Assembly: GCA_031213475.1 (NCBI GenBank)
Contig: JARUPZ010000035.1
Location: 3,152,953 to 3,216,952, forward strand
Length of the DNA stretch: 64,000 nucleotides
Direction of reading: 5' to 3'
Origin: Nereocystis luetkeana
Lineage: Eukaryota; Sar; Phaeophyceae; Laminariales; Laminariaceae
Shown here: positions 1 through 12,500 of the stretch, one piece after another
Position numbering within the stretch: position 1 is the first letter of the stretch
How the letters are laid out: each line of letters opens with the position of its first letter
Notes under the pieces: generated by a model
Database searches by the model: none
What the model was told of the DNA's origin: nothing
Seen by the model: only the letters and a program-made list of their open reading frames with translations
Made by a program: the position numbers and the translations under genes

Positions 1-534
1 CCAACCCTCCCCTATGGCCATAAGACTACGACCATGTATGACATGAGCACCCCCCCCTTTCCTCCCCCCCATCCCCCATCCCCCCTTACGACTATGGCCA
101 TGCATGGCATGAGTGCCCCCCCCGCGCCTTCGCTATCCTAGGAGATAGACGGTGGCCACAGTACGGTGAAACAGAAAGGGGACAAGACTAGCAAACATTT
201 TCTATGTAATATACATACATAGAAGCAACGTAATGAGCGCCCAGCTGTTGGAGATGTCTCTATAAGGAGCGTAGCAACGGTCCTCCGTCTCGCAGGGGAT
301 GCGTGGTCAATGGTTCAATGACTAAGGCAGACAACAAACGAGTACGCCCCCCCCCCCCCCCTCCCGCCCCGTGAAAACCCGACGTGCTCCGTCTTGGCAT
401 TTGTAGGGATACGAGGGTCTATCTATGGCCATACGACTACAGCCATGCATGATAATGACTACACCCTCCCCCCCCCCCCCCCCAACACCCCCCACGCCCC
501 TCTCCTTCGGGTACCCTTGGGTTGGTGGCTGTAG
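1..534. repeat. PGK intron (partial) filled with dispersed poly-C-linked repeats
   Basis: Intron sequence before the first visible PGK exon. It holds fragments of two dispersed families. One carries CTATGGCCATACGACTACGG-like text followed by a C run (about 1-120 and 365-490). The other has TGAGCGCCCAGCTGTTGGAG-like text (about 230-360). The same families recur across the window. Confidence 0.7.
230..360 (+). repeat. Dispersed repeat B (GAGCGCCCAACTGTTGGAGG family)
   Basis: About 130 bp with GAGCGCCCAGCTGTTGGAGA, CGTAGCAACGGTCCTCCGTC, GATGCGTGGTCAATGGTTCA and a final poly-C. Related copies are at about 8750-8895 (opposite strand), 10925-11000 (partial), 15730-15860, 21590-21700 (opposite strand) and 44475-44600. 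Confidence 0.75.
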
Positions 535-3500
535 CTGGCGGCCAACGCCGACCTTTTCGTCAACGACGCGTTCGGAACGGCGCACCGCGCTCACGGGTCT
601 ACCGAGGGAGTGACCAAGTGAGACCAGCACACACTCGCACACACCGCCGTGCGTGGATGCATGGAAGCAGCAGGGGGTACACTCGTAGTACGTAGATGGG
701 TAGAGGGGTGTTGAAACGTGTTAGATGCTGGCTGTAGGTAGATGAAGGGATGTGTGGGTGGGTGGGTGGGTGGATGGATGGATGGATCGGTGGGTGGGTG
801 GGTGGATTTTGTTCTTTCCCGATGACGTTGAGTTTATTTTCCGTTTTTTTCTCTCTCTCCCTCCTGTTAGTCGTAACTCAGGTGCGGCGCCACAGATCAG
901 GCTCTTCTCCTCCCCCCCACTCGCGTTTGTATCTGGTCGGTGAAAACCCGATGTGCTTTGCCCCGGTGTTGTCGTAGGGATGCGTGGGTCTATGGTCATA
1001 CGACTACAGCCATGCAGGATATCGAGTACACCCTCCTTCGCCTCCCCCCCCCCCCCCCCCACACGCCACGGCCCGTGCTTTCCATTTTTATACCACGATA
1101 ATTTTTTATCTCTTTCTTCCATGGGATGGATGGTGGATGGATGAAGGTAGACAAGACAGATAGTCAGACAGAGAGTGACAGAACAGTGCCCTGGAGGTTG
1201 GTTGCATTGCGCGGTATAAACGGTAACACCCCGAGGGGCAGAGTGGGAGCGAGCAGAGGTGAAGCTTGACCCAAACAACTGGATGACCGTGGACAACAAT
1301 TATTGTACAGTGGGAGATTACGGTACTTACGTACTACATTCCAGCGGTTTTCCCTGAAGGCGTTAATCGAGGCCGTCCCCCCTCTCGCCTCCCTCCCCTC
1401 ACCTCCCCTCTCCTCCCCTTATCTCCCCTCTCCTCCCCTCCCTCCTACCCTCCCCTCTCCTACCCTCCCTCCTTCCCTCCCCTTCCCTCCCCTCCCCTCG
1501 CCCCGCCTCGCCTCGCCTCGCCTCACCTCCCCTCACCCTCCCTCCCCTCCCCCCCCCCTCTCTCTCCTCCGGCACCGCCGCTGCCTTGATTTTCGGTAGG
1601 TATCTTTCCCCGGCAGTGGGTGGCTTCTTGCTTCAGAAGGAGCTCGACTACCTGCAGGCAAGCAAGCGCATCGCAAAGCTTTATACTCTCGCACCCTTCT
1701 CTCAGAAACCCAAAATGGCGAGATGCCGTCGAGGCACACAACAGTCACACATAAGAGGAGGCTTTCCACCGACTTGTATGCGTTTGTTAGTCGTGAGAGG
1801 GGAGGGGTGGGGGTGTACTCGATATAAAAAAAAGGAGCTCTTGTTGACCAAACTGAAAATGCCGAATTAAATGCGATGGGCGGTGTGGCGGTGGTGTGTG
1901 TGATGTGTGGTGTGTATCGTTTGCGTGATGGGGGCGGGGGTCGCAGGTTTGAGCCCCGGATATTTTTCGCTGACAGGTCTCGTCAATTGAGGAGCTATCC
2001 GATATCGTTGGGCTCCGATGCCCCCCAACCTAGTCGCTATCCGATATTTTTGGGGCTCCGATGCCCTTCAACTGAGGAGCTATCCGATATTTTTGGGCTC
2101 CGATATTCCTCACTCGGAGGACCTAACAGATGTTGTTGGGCTCCGATGGCCCTCGACTGAGGAGATATCCGATATGTTTGGCTCCGATGCCCCTCATCTG
2201 AGGAAGCTGTCCGATACCCGATATATTTTGGCTCCTATGCCCCTCAAATGAGAAAGCTATCCGATATTTTGGCCCCGATGCCCCTCAAATGAGGAAGCCA
2301 TTCGATATATTTTTGCCGACGCCCCTCAACTCTGAGGAGCGCTATCCGATATCCGATATATTTGTCTCCGGTGCCCCTAAAAACCGAGGAGCTATATCCG
2401 ATACTTTTACACCCGACGTGTATTTATATACCTGGTACATAATAATTGAGGTCAGTAGAAATATATCCATCTCACGGGATTGTGCATGTCAGGCCTTGCG
2501 TGTACACTTGCAGAAAAATGAAATACAAATCGTCTGTTGGGTGACTTACCGATGTATGACCAACCTGTACCAGTATACAAGAGGACCGTTCACATTGAAT
2601 AATTATATTGAGAATAGGCCTTGTATTTCGCAAATGGCCGCAAATGAAAAAGCCTGAGAAGAACTGCTGCAGGTCCGGCGTACAGTACGAGTAGACCACA
2701 GCGGTATACCCCATTTTGCATCCCTTGTGCGTAGGTTATTACAGAGGCGTGCTCCGATCGGGGAGGGGGGTAGGAGTTTCGCTCTTTTGGCCCAGAATGT
2801 TTTCTTGCTGGGACCGGGCCCCTCCTTACTGCTATTGATAGCCCTTTGAGGGCTGCAGTCTCGTTTGGGAGACGAACCGCTCAAATTCCAAGTAGTTTGT
2901 CCTCAAAACGGGACTGCGGTTTTTTTTTAGGAGACGAAACCACCCGAAATATTCGAAGTAGTTCGTCCCCAAAAACCGGACCGCAGGCCTGAAGGTAGGA
3001 AGACCATCAAGTCTATGGTAGTGCTTCACGATAGTGTTCGTGATACACACCTTCTTTACGGGGGGAACATAGTTATCAGGACCCAGTATGCTTGGTGAAA
3101 ATACTGGATTGTGTAGGTTTTTGTCTAGGTGATGGGTCCTGATTACTACGCGTGTCTCCCTCCGTCATACGTAAGGCTTTGGGATTATACATCGTTTTTT
3201 TTGCACTTTTCCACACCTCGGAAATATAGATGATCTATAGACAGACAGATCATTTGATCCATCTGTTGATCTATCTGTAGATGATCTAGTTCCTCACTTG
3301 CCATTGTGAGAGGTTAGGCGGGGTCTGCAGAGTGCATATATCCATCCGAGGAAACATGTGCTAGTACAGTGGAGATCGTGCAGATAGATGTTCTACAGAT
3401 ATAGGTCATGATCTAGATGATCTAGTTCCTCACCTGCCGTTGTGGGAGGATAGGCAGGACCTGCATACTCGTAGTACCTATCCATCCCAGGGAACATGTG

Positions 3501-6500
3501 CTAGATACAATGGAGATCGTGTAGATAGATGATCTACAGATATATCATGATCTATCTGTAGATGATCTAGTTCCTCACCTGCCGTTATTGGAGGTTAGGC
3601 AGGATCTGCATAGTACATACCAGGTACTTTCATCCCAGGAAACATGCGCTACATACAGTAGAGACAGGGCAGATGGATGATCTACACATTATCTAGACCA
3701 TGATTCATTAGAAGATCATACACACAAGATAGGGAATAGAGATCTGTCTGCCTTGAAGGATCTAGATCATCGAGTGGGAATGGTCTCTAGATGATCTGAC
3801 CGAGGTGTGGAGTTTTTATGAAGATCTCTTTTGTTTCGGAATCTGTTTTTTGGTGAGGTTCACTATACAGCAGAGCGTCTTAAGTGAGAAACCTCAAAAA
3901 AGAAAAATACCTGTTATTTCGTCTCGCTATTCAGGTTGTCTGCGTAAAATACTAAATATATTTCCAGAGTGACGAAATGAGCTTATCTTCACATCAAGAC
4001 TTCGAACGGTGATTATCTTCCAGAGTCGGAGATACCCCCCCCCCCGTATTTTGTTCTCTCTGGTCAACAGAACCAGAAGGGAGTCGTCGTGTCGCCGTGT
4101 AGCACGCGGGGTTGTTATGAATAGTGTACAGTGTATTCAGCCCTCCCAATTTTTGTTCGCTCGTTCGTGCGTTCTTTCTTCGTGTTTTGTGTGTGTTTTG
4201 TTTCGTGTGTGTCGTGCTGTGCTGTGCTGTGCTGTGCTGTGCTGTGCTGTGCTGTGCTGTGCTGTGCTGTGCTGTGCTGTGCTGTGCTGTGCTGTGCTGT
4301 GCTGTGCTGTGCTGTGTCGTATTGTTGTATTTTTCGACGTTTGCTTTGTACAGGGTGCCGTGGCCGACCCGAAGAGGCCGTTCACTGCCGTCGTTGGAGG
4401 GTCCAAGGTTTCCTCAAAGATCGGCGTTATCGACTCCATGCTCAACAAGGTGGGGATGGGATGGGATGGGATGGGATGGGATGGCTTGGGGTGGGGCGAG
4501 CGGGGTGGGTGGGATGGGACGGAATCATAGGAGGGAATGGATACGGGTGGAATAGAGTGGGGTGGGATGGGATGGTGTGACGGAATAAGGTGGGGTGGGA
4601 TGGGACGGAATGCGATGGGATGGGAATGGGATGTATTGGGAAGGGACGGAATAGAATAGAATGGAGTGGAATCGGCGGGGAGTGCGCGTTGCCTGCGTCT
4701 GATCCGCTGCTGCTTGTGCTGCTGCTGCTGCTGCTGCTTGTGCTGCTGCTGCAAGGGCTGATAGCTTTTGGAGGTTGAGACGATTTCAGGTTCCGTACGG
4801 AGTCAATTCTTGCAGTATCACGATCGCCCTCCCCCCCTCCCCCCCTCCCCCCCCCCCCCCCCCCCCCCGCCCCCATCCCCAGGTGGACCGGCTTGTGATC
4901 GGCGGAGGTATGGTGTTTACCTTCCTCAAGGCGCGCGGACTCAGCGTCGGATCGTCCCTCGTTGAAGAGGATAAGCTCGACCTCGTGAGTAACAAACGTT
5001 GTACGAGAGGAGGTACAGCAGTACTGTAGATACGTATCCGCAAATATCTCCACATGGTGTGATGAGAAGTGTCTTTCGAAGGATTTGGTTGAAGCCAATT
5101 TTGGTTGGGTTTCTCGAGTAGAAACGACGCTAACCCACGACGCCTTGCGTAGGATCTTGCTAAGGTTGTGCCGAAAAGTGGACACATTTTCGCTTATTAA
5201 TATTATCGTGTTTTTCGGTTGGGTAAAACTCTTAGGAAGATTCCATGGGTTTGGGGTCATTTTTGGCCGGAGACAGATCTCAAGAAACCCAACCAAACTG
5301 AAACATTCACTATCACCGTAATGTCCACATGGTATCCCTAAGGCACCCAAAAGGCGACCCCAAAGGGGATCCCAAAAGGCATCCCAAAAACACCCAAAAG
5401 TGATCCAAAAGGTGTTCAGAGTATATATATATCACAGGGCATTCACAAGGTACAGTACTTTTTTTTCAGAGTATTCACAGGGCATTCACAAGGCACAGTA
5501 CCTTTCTTTCACAGAGTATTGACAGGGTACTCACAAGGTATATACAGTACCTTTTTTTGTTCACAGAGCTTTGACGGGGCATTCACAAGGTACAGTACCT
5601 TTTTTTGTTCACAGAGTATTCACGGTAGGGGGTACTCACAAGGTATCGGGCGACAGGGGTACAGTAGGAGCACCTCTTTTTCGATCAAACGCTTTCTGAA
5701 TGATGGGGCTCTTGAGCTGAAGAGAACTACGACCATGAAAAGATATATAACTAAAAAACACAACTGCTGTGAGATCGAGAATTTCGTCGAAACTCGTCTT
5801 TGCAAGCTGTGTGTTGCTCTTCCATCGCGCGTACTATTAATAATCAATAATACGGGTTTTGTTTACCCAGCATCGTGTTACTGTTTTCAATCTGTTTCAA
5901 CTTTATACCTTTCGCAAAAGTAAGCCATGTTTTTTTTTTTTTTTGTCACACAGCCAGGTTTTCATGAGGTATATACATACGTAGGTAGAACATCTTGAAA
6001 GCGAGGAGCCTTACTACTGTAGATGGAGAAATGAGGTGGAGTAGGGGGTATGAATATAATGCCGGTGCCCGATTATAGTGCAGGAGGAATCGCTTGGCAA
6101 CACATGAGATTAATCAGCGTGGCGGTGTACGGAATATTGCCGGTGCCCGCTATAATGCCGGTACAATGATGCCCGTGAAATCGCTTGGCAACAGATGAGA
6201 TTCGCCAGCGTGGCGGGTGTGCGGAATAATGCCGGTTGGTGATTTATTGCCGGTGTATTGACCTGCTGGCACGTACCATACCGGCGCTATAGTAGAGCGG
6301 CACTAATGATGTGTTACCGTTCCCGCAGCGCGCGCCTGTATTGCCGGTGTTCAGAACGTATCCAAAACGTTCACACCTCGGAGCAAAGATGTCAGGAGAC
6401 GGCAACCTTTTACCCCTATAGACAGACGGCAAGTTTGCCTTGACCTGACATGCCTTTGCCTCGACACCAAACTGCTAGGTTTTCGTGTGGAACGCTCGGC

Positions 6501-9500
6501 CCTATGTATGATACACCCCTTGACGGCGCACGTGTTGCGTTGCTTGACATGTCTCCTGATATCGTTTTGCTGCCTCGGACAGATCACGCGTAACCCTTTT
6601 ACAGTAGAACCGCAGTCCCGTATGTAGGGAGTAAACACTCAAATTACAAGTAGTTTGCCCCCAAAACGGGACTGGGGTCCTAAAAGGGTACTATTACGGG
6701 GAACCATAGTAAATAGGACCGAATATTGTTAGGAAAAATACGGAAACATGTAGGATTTTGTGTGTACCGTAGGTCCTATTTAATATGGTCCCCGGTACTA
6801 AGAGTGGATGGTCTCCTGCTGCAGTTCCTCGCCTGCGGTTGCCAGAGGTTGTGCAGGATCCGCATAAAATACAGATCCAAATCTTGTACGGGTCTCTCAC
6901 CCAGCGACACGAGCTGCTGCAGATCATGCAAGATGGCTGGCGATACATGATATGTCTGCCTTCAAAGATCTAGATCATCAAGTGGGGGAATCGATTATCC
7001 GTAGATGACCTGACCTGCCCGAGGTTCGAAAATGTACCCACAAGGTTTGGACAAGGTACCCACGGGGTATCCACAAGGTATCCACCACAAGGTATACACC
7101 ACAAGGTATACACCACAAGGTATACACCACAAGGTATACACAAGGCGCCCAAATTTTTAATGCGTTCTCGCGCGGTGCCCGGTTATTATTGGCGCGGCCC
7201 CCCAGGCCCGCGAGCTGGAGAAGACGGCTGCCGCGAAGGGCGTCGAGATTATCCTCCCCACCGACGTTGTGGTGGCCGACGCCTTCTCCGCGGACGCAAA
7301 CACGCAGGTAAAAACACGTGCACGCACGTCTACGACACCGAAACTTGCCACCGTACCACACAGAGCGGTAGGCGACCCCTCTGTAGCGTAGGTTGAGTGT
7401 ACAGTAGTATTACGGGGGGCCATACTAAATAGGGCCAAATAAATCTAGTAAAAATCTGGAAATATATAGTTTTTTGTGTGTACCGTAGGTCCTATTTACT
7501 ATGGCCCTCCGTAATAGTGCCGGTTGCCCGCTTTGGCATTACTGGAGTGCCTGTGGAATCGCTTGGCTACGGATGGGACCATTGTGCCTGTGGTATTACC
7601 TATTGTGCGGGTTATTGCCGGTTGCCGCTACGTAAAGTGCCGGTATTGTTGGCTGGCGCATACATACCGGTACTATGTGTAGCGGCAACCGGCACTAGTG
7701 GTGTAAATCATGCCACTCTGTCCAGCAATATAACCACCGTTTTGATTCATTGCTAGTGTAAAAAAGGTCCTAATATTTCGGGACAGATTTTGTTAAAACA
7801 TGGCACAACAGGACCACTTCCGCCACCACCGGGAATGGTAGTGGTCGTGGTGGTGGAGGATGGTGATGGAGATGGTGACACCTTTGGGAGTAAGCGGAGG
7901 GGGGAGGGGGTGTACTCGATAGGAGAGATGTGCTCGATCTCATGCATGGCCGTAGTTGTATGGCCATAGAGACCCTCGCATCCCTACAATGCCGGGACGA
8001 AGCATGTCGGGTTTTCCCCGACCAGGCAGACATACATTGCTTGCACCAAGCACGAAGCACCGTGAGGTGTCCGGCGAATCGCATGAAGGGTGAGCTGCAT
8101 CCAATTAAAGGACCGCTTGTGAGGCGGACGTGCATATGGATGACAGCTTCAATGAGTTAATTTAATTTCCGGTGTAGGCAAGCGGAGGGGGGTGGGGGGG
8201 GGGGGTCGTGGCTGTGGCGATACAGTGGTGGCTGAGATGATATTTGTGGGGGTGGTGGGGGTGGTAGTAGGGCCGGGGGGGAAGATGTTGGTGGTGGACC
8301 CGAGGGTGTGTGTGATGGTTGTGGTTGTGATATATGGTGATGGTGGGGGGGGTGGGGCCGGGGGGCTGTGGTGGCGATGTTGGGGGTAGTGGCAGCGGCG
8401 GTAGTGCCGGTGGTGGTGGTGGTGGTGGTGGTGGTGGTGGTGGTGGTGGTGGTGGTGGTGCTGCTGTTACTGCTGTTGTTGCTGCTGTTGTGCCAGCTGA
8501 TGCTAGTGGTGATTCTGACAATGCGCATGCATGCTGCTCCTGTTGCTGCTGTTATTGTTAACAGACGGTGTCCGTGGAGGCTATCCCGGACGGGTGGATG
8601 GGACTGGACAACGGGCCGGAATCGACCAAGTTCATCCAGGTGAAACGTCTCACCCCTCGAAACAGATCAATGAATTACCGCTTCAAGATATAGATGTTTT
8701 CAGGGGGCAGATAAGTTCCTGATCTATCTGTATGACGTAGGTCGTGTTTTCGGCTGTGTGGGGTGGGGGGGGGGGGGGGGGGGCGGGGGCGTACTCATTT
8801 GTTGCTTGCCTTAGTCATCTGACCATGTTGACCACGCATCCCTTTTGAGACGGAGCACCGTTCCTTCTCCTTATAGAGACACCTCCAATATGTTGGCGCT
8901 CACAACGTTGTTTCCATGTATTACGTACTGTAAAAACTTTTGTTTTCTGATGTTATGCCCTCTCTCTTTCGCCCGCTGTGGCCACCCTCTTTTATCTCCT
9001 AGGATAGCGATCGTTTTTTCAGGTCGGGGGGATGGGTATGTATTTATAACCTGCACAGAGCCGGCGTCCCCGGTGGCTTGGTAGGTGGTCCGCGTGCCTA
9101 TCAAGATCAATTTCGTGGGTTCAAGTCTCACCGAGTGCATGCTCGTAGGGACTTTTTCTTGCATAAAAAAAAATGATTGGCGGAAAGCGCGAGAGCGTGA
9201 GTTAGCTACATTCGGTGAAAATCGACGAGCAGTGAGAATGCTGAACCCTATGCCCGACAAAAAATAAAGCCACGTAACGGGGGGAAGAAGGACGACACCT
9301 GTGACCACGGCTTGTCCAGAAGATCGCTGAGGGTAAAACCTCCTACGAGTTAGGCTGGAAAGTAAAAGGGATGACTACAGCAGTAGGATGTGTTTCCCGG
9401 GTTGGATATGTCCTACACAGGCCCTGCACGACATATCATATCGGCAGGTTAGGTTCTATCTAGATTATCTACGGACATGATCTATCTGATCTGTCCGTTG

Positions 9501-12500
9501 CTCCCGATGATGGTGAGAGGCTACGGCATGTATGTTACAGCCCATGGGCAAACACACATGACGGTGATGTTCTCTTATCGTTACGGGTTAGGGGGGGTGG
9601 TGTTATCTTTTTCACCCGTGTGATACGATAGTGCGATAAGGTATCTTATCGCCCGTGTGTGATGCGGTATGGAGTTGCGTACTGATGTCTGCGGTTGACA
9701 GACGACCGTCGCAAAATTACCTCTCTCCGAAAAAAACAATAAAAAAAAACTGAACGTAATCCCTCCGCCTTTTCAACGCCGTCGTGTCGCCCCCGCCCGC
9801 CCCCCGCCCCCCCACCCCACCACAACGCCCCTCCCTCCGTGGTCCACGTTGCGGTTCGGGTGAAACGGCTGTCGGTCTGTTCGAATGTTGGGTGGATTTA
9901 TTGGTCGGCCTTTTCAGAGCAAGCTGGCGGACTGCAAGACGGTGATCTGGAACGGACCCATGGGGGTGTTCGAGTACGAGGCGTTTGCGAAGGTGCGAAA
10001 AGCGTTTTTTTTTTCAGAGCGTTCCACACCTCAAGCAGGTAGACGAATCGAGTCGAACTCAACCCCTTTTTACCGCTGCAAAAGTTGTCCCTCACTAGTT
10101 CCACGTACTTTTTCTCCTAAGACGTGATACGGTTCTATTTACGGGGGGACCATGGTAAATAGGACCAAATATTGTTAGTAAAAATGAGGAAATATATAGT
10201 TTTTTGTGTATACCGTAGGTCCTATTTGCTATGGTCCCCCGGGCTAGAAGGGGTGGTGATCTATGGTATACCTGGTATTAATAGACATTTCAGGGTAGAC
10301 CTGGTCGGTGAAAACCTGATGTGCTCCGTCCCTGCGCTATACAATAGGGAGATGCGAGGGTCTATGGTTATTGTACTACGGCCATGCGTGACATGAGTAC
10401 CCCCCCCTTCCCCTGCCCCCTCCCCCTCTCCCCCTCTCCCCTCCCCATTCGAAACTGTCACCCGCAAGTCAGAAAGAACGCACATGGTGCCGGAGTCCGC
10501 CTCAAAAACGGTTCTTAGTAGGATGCAGCTCCTCGTCCATGCGACTCGCCGAACGCCTCACGTTTCCCTTCGCGCTTGGTGCAAGAAATCAATGTCTGTC
10601 GGGGTCGATGAAAACCCGACGTGCGCTCCGTCCCGGCAGTGTTGTGGGGGTGCAAGGGTCTATGGTCATACCACTATTACGGGGGACCATAGTTAATAGG
10701 ACCAAATATTTTTAGTAAAAATGGTTAAATATATAGGTTTTTTATGTATACCATAGGTCCTATTAACTATGGTCCCCCGTAGTAGGGTCATGTATGACTT
10801 GAGTACACACTCCCCCGCTTCCCCGATCCCCTTCCCCCCCCTGTTTGGGATTATGCGAACGGCCCTATGGATTCGCTGGTGCAAATCGAAAGCGTCAATA
10901 TCTGCCTCCCCCCCCGCCCCCCGCCTTCGTCTCGAAAGGGATGCGTGGTCAATGGTCAAATAAATGACTAAGGCAAAGCAACAAATGAGTAAATCAACTC
11001 ATTGAAGCTGTCGTCCGTATGGAAGTCCGCCTCAAAAGCGGTTCTTAGTAGGATGCAGCTCACCCTTCATGCGACTCGCCAGACACCTCACGGCGCTTCG
11101 CGCTTGATGCAAGCAATGTCTGCCTGGTCGGTGAAAACCCGACACGCTCCGTCCCGGCATTGTAGGGATGCGAGGGTCTATGGTCATACGACTACGGCCA
11201 TGCATGAGATCGAGTACATCTCTCCTATCGAGTACACCCCCCCCCCCCCCCCCCACCCTCCAACCAACCTTTCCCGTCTTCCCCTCCCCCCCCCCCCCCT
11301 TCTTTTTTTGTTATGCGTAACGCCTTCCTTCGCGACAGGGTACGTTCGCGGTGGCGGACACCCTCGCAGCGGCCACAGGTGACGGTTGCATCACGATCAT
11401 CGGCGGGGGCGACTCGGTAGCTGCCGTTGAGCAGGCGAGAAAGCAAAACCATTAACACGGTTGTTTCGCACGCGTCGGACACATGTAGCGATACATGATC
11501 GATTCTCACGCTCATGATCTGCAGTACATATTTGTACAAGGTAGATCCGTTCCCGATTTTCATGTCGCATTATCTACTGTAGCTCGTGTTGCCTGGCGTG
11601 GGACCCGTATACATCGGCGCGATCTGTCGTAGGACGTGTTTCCGGCGTTTGGATCTGTACCGTACAGATAGATCCTGCACAACCTCTCACAACGGCAGGT
11701 GAGGAACTGTAGATGATCTGTAGATAGATAGATAGATCATGATCTGTCTGATCTGTCCGGGGATGTGAACTATTGTTGTACACCCCGGGGATGGGTGGCT
11801 CGTCACGAACGAAGGTCGATGCTCTAATTTTGTCGACGAAACAACGATCCCCTTTCGAAGTATGGCATAACTGGGGGTGGGGATGGATGGTCGGCAGAAT
11901 CTATCGCCACGTCTGCTTCCTCTCGCTTTTGGTCTGTTTGGATATAAAGAACAAGCTTGCGTAGAAGGGGTGGTCCTTTCTCTTACCTGGTGTATGTGGG
12001 TAGGTTGTTATCTGATCTCCCCCAAGCCAAAGCAGGTATTGCTGTCAGTGTAAAGGGAGTTTCGACCGTAGTTTCGTATCGCTTGAATTGTAAAGAGATG
12101 CAGCGACCGGGGTCCAACGTGCACAAGTTGCTGGCAGTTGCGAATATCCTCCTGCGCGAGTGCCTATTCATAGTGACGGGTTATACATGTATACTGGTAG
12201 TCAGTACTCCAGTAGACAGACAGTAGTCAGCAAAATATACGCCACTATTAATATTAATAGCGCATTATGTTCCTTTTTTTTGAAGTAGTAATAGGAGTAA
12301 GCCAGTGGAGCCAGGTACGGTTTAGGAACGTACTATGCAAATACTATTGCTGATCTACTGTAGGATCCTGCTATTAGTACTACCATCCTAACGGCCAATT
12401 CCACGACCATCCTACCAACCATCCTAACGACCATCCTATCAACCACCCTAACGACCACCCTATCAACCACCCTAACGACCATCCTATCAACCACCCTAAC

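Noticed and set aside
4009-4754. Long Cys/Val/Leu and His/Ser/Pro ORFs on both strands
   Set aside because: Translations of the (CTGTG)n and (GGGAT)n arrays.
8157-8528. Thr/Pro-rich minus ORFs and Gly/Val-rich plus ORFs
   Set aside because: Products of the (GGT)n tract in a PGK intron.
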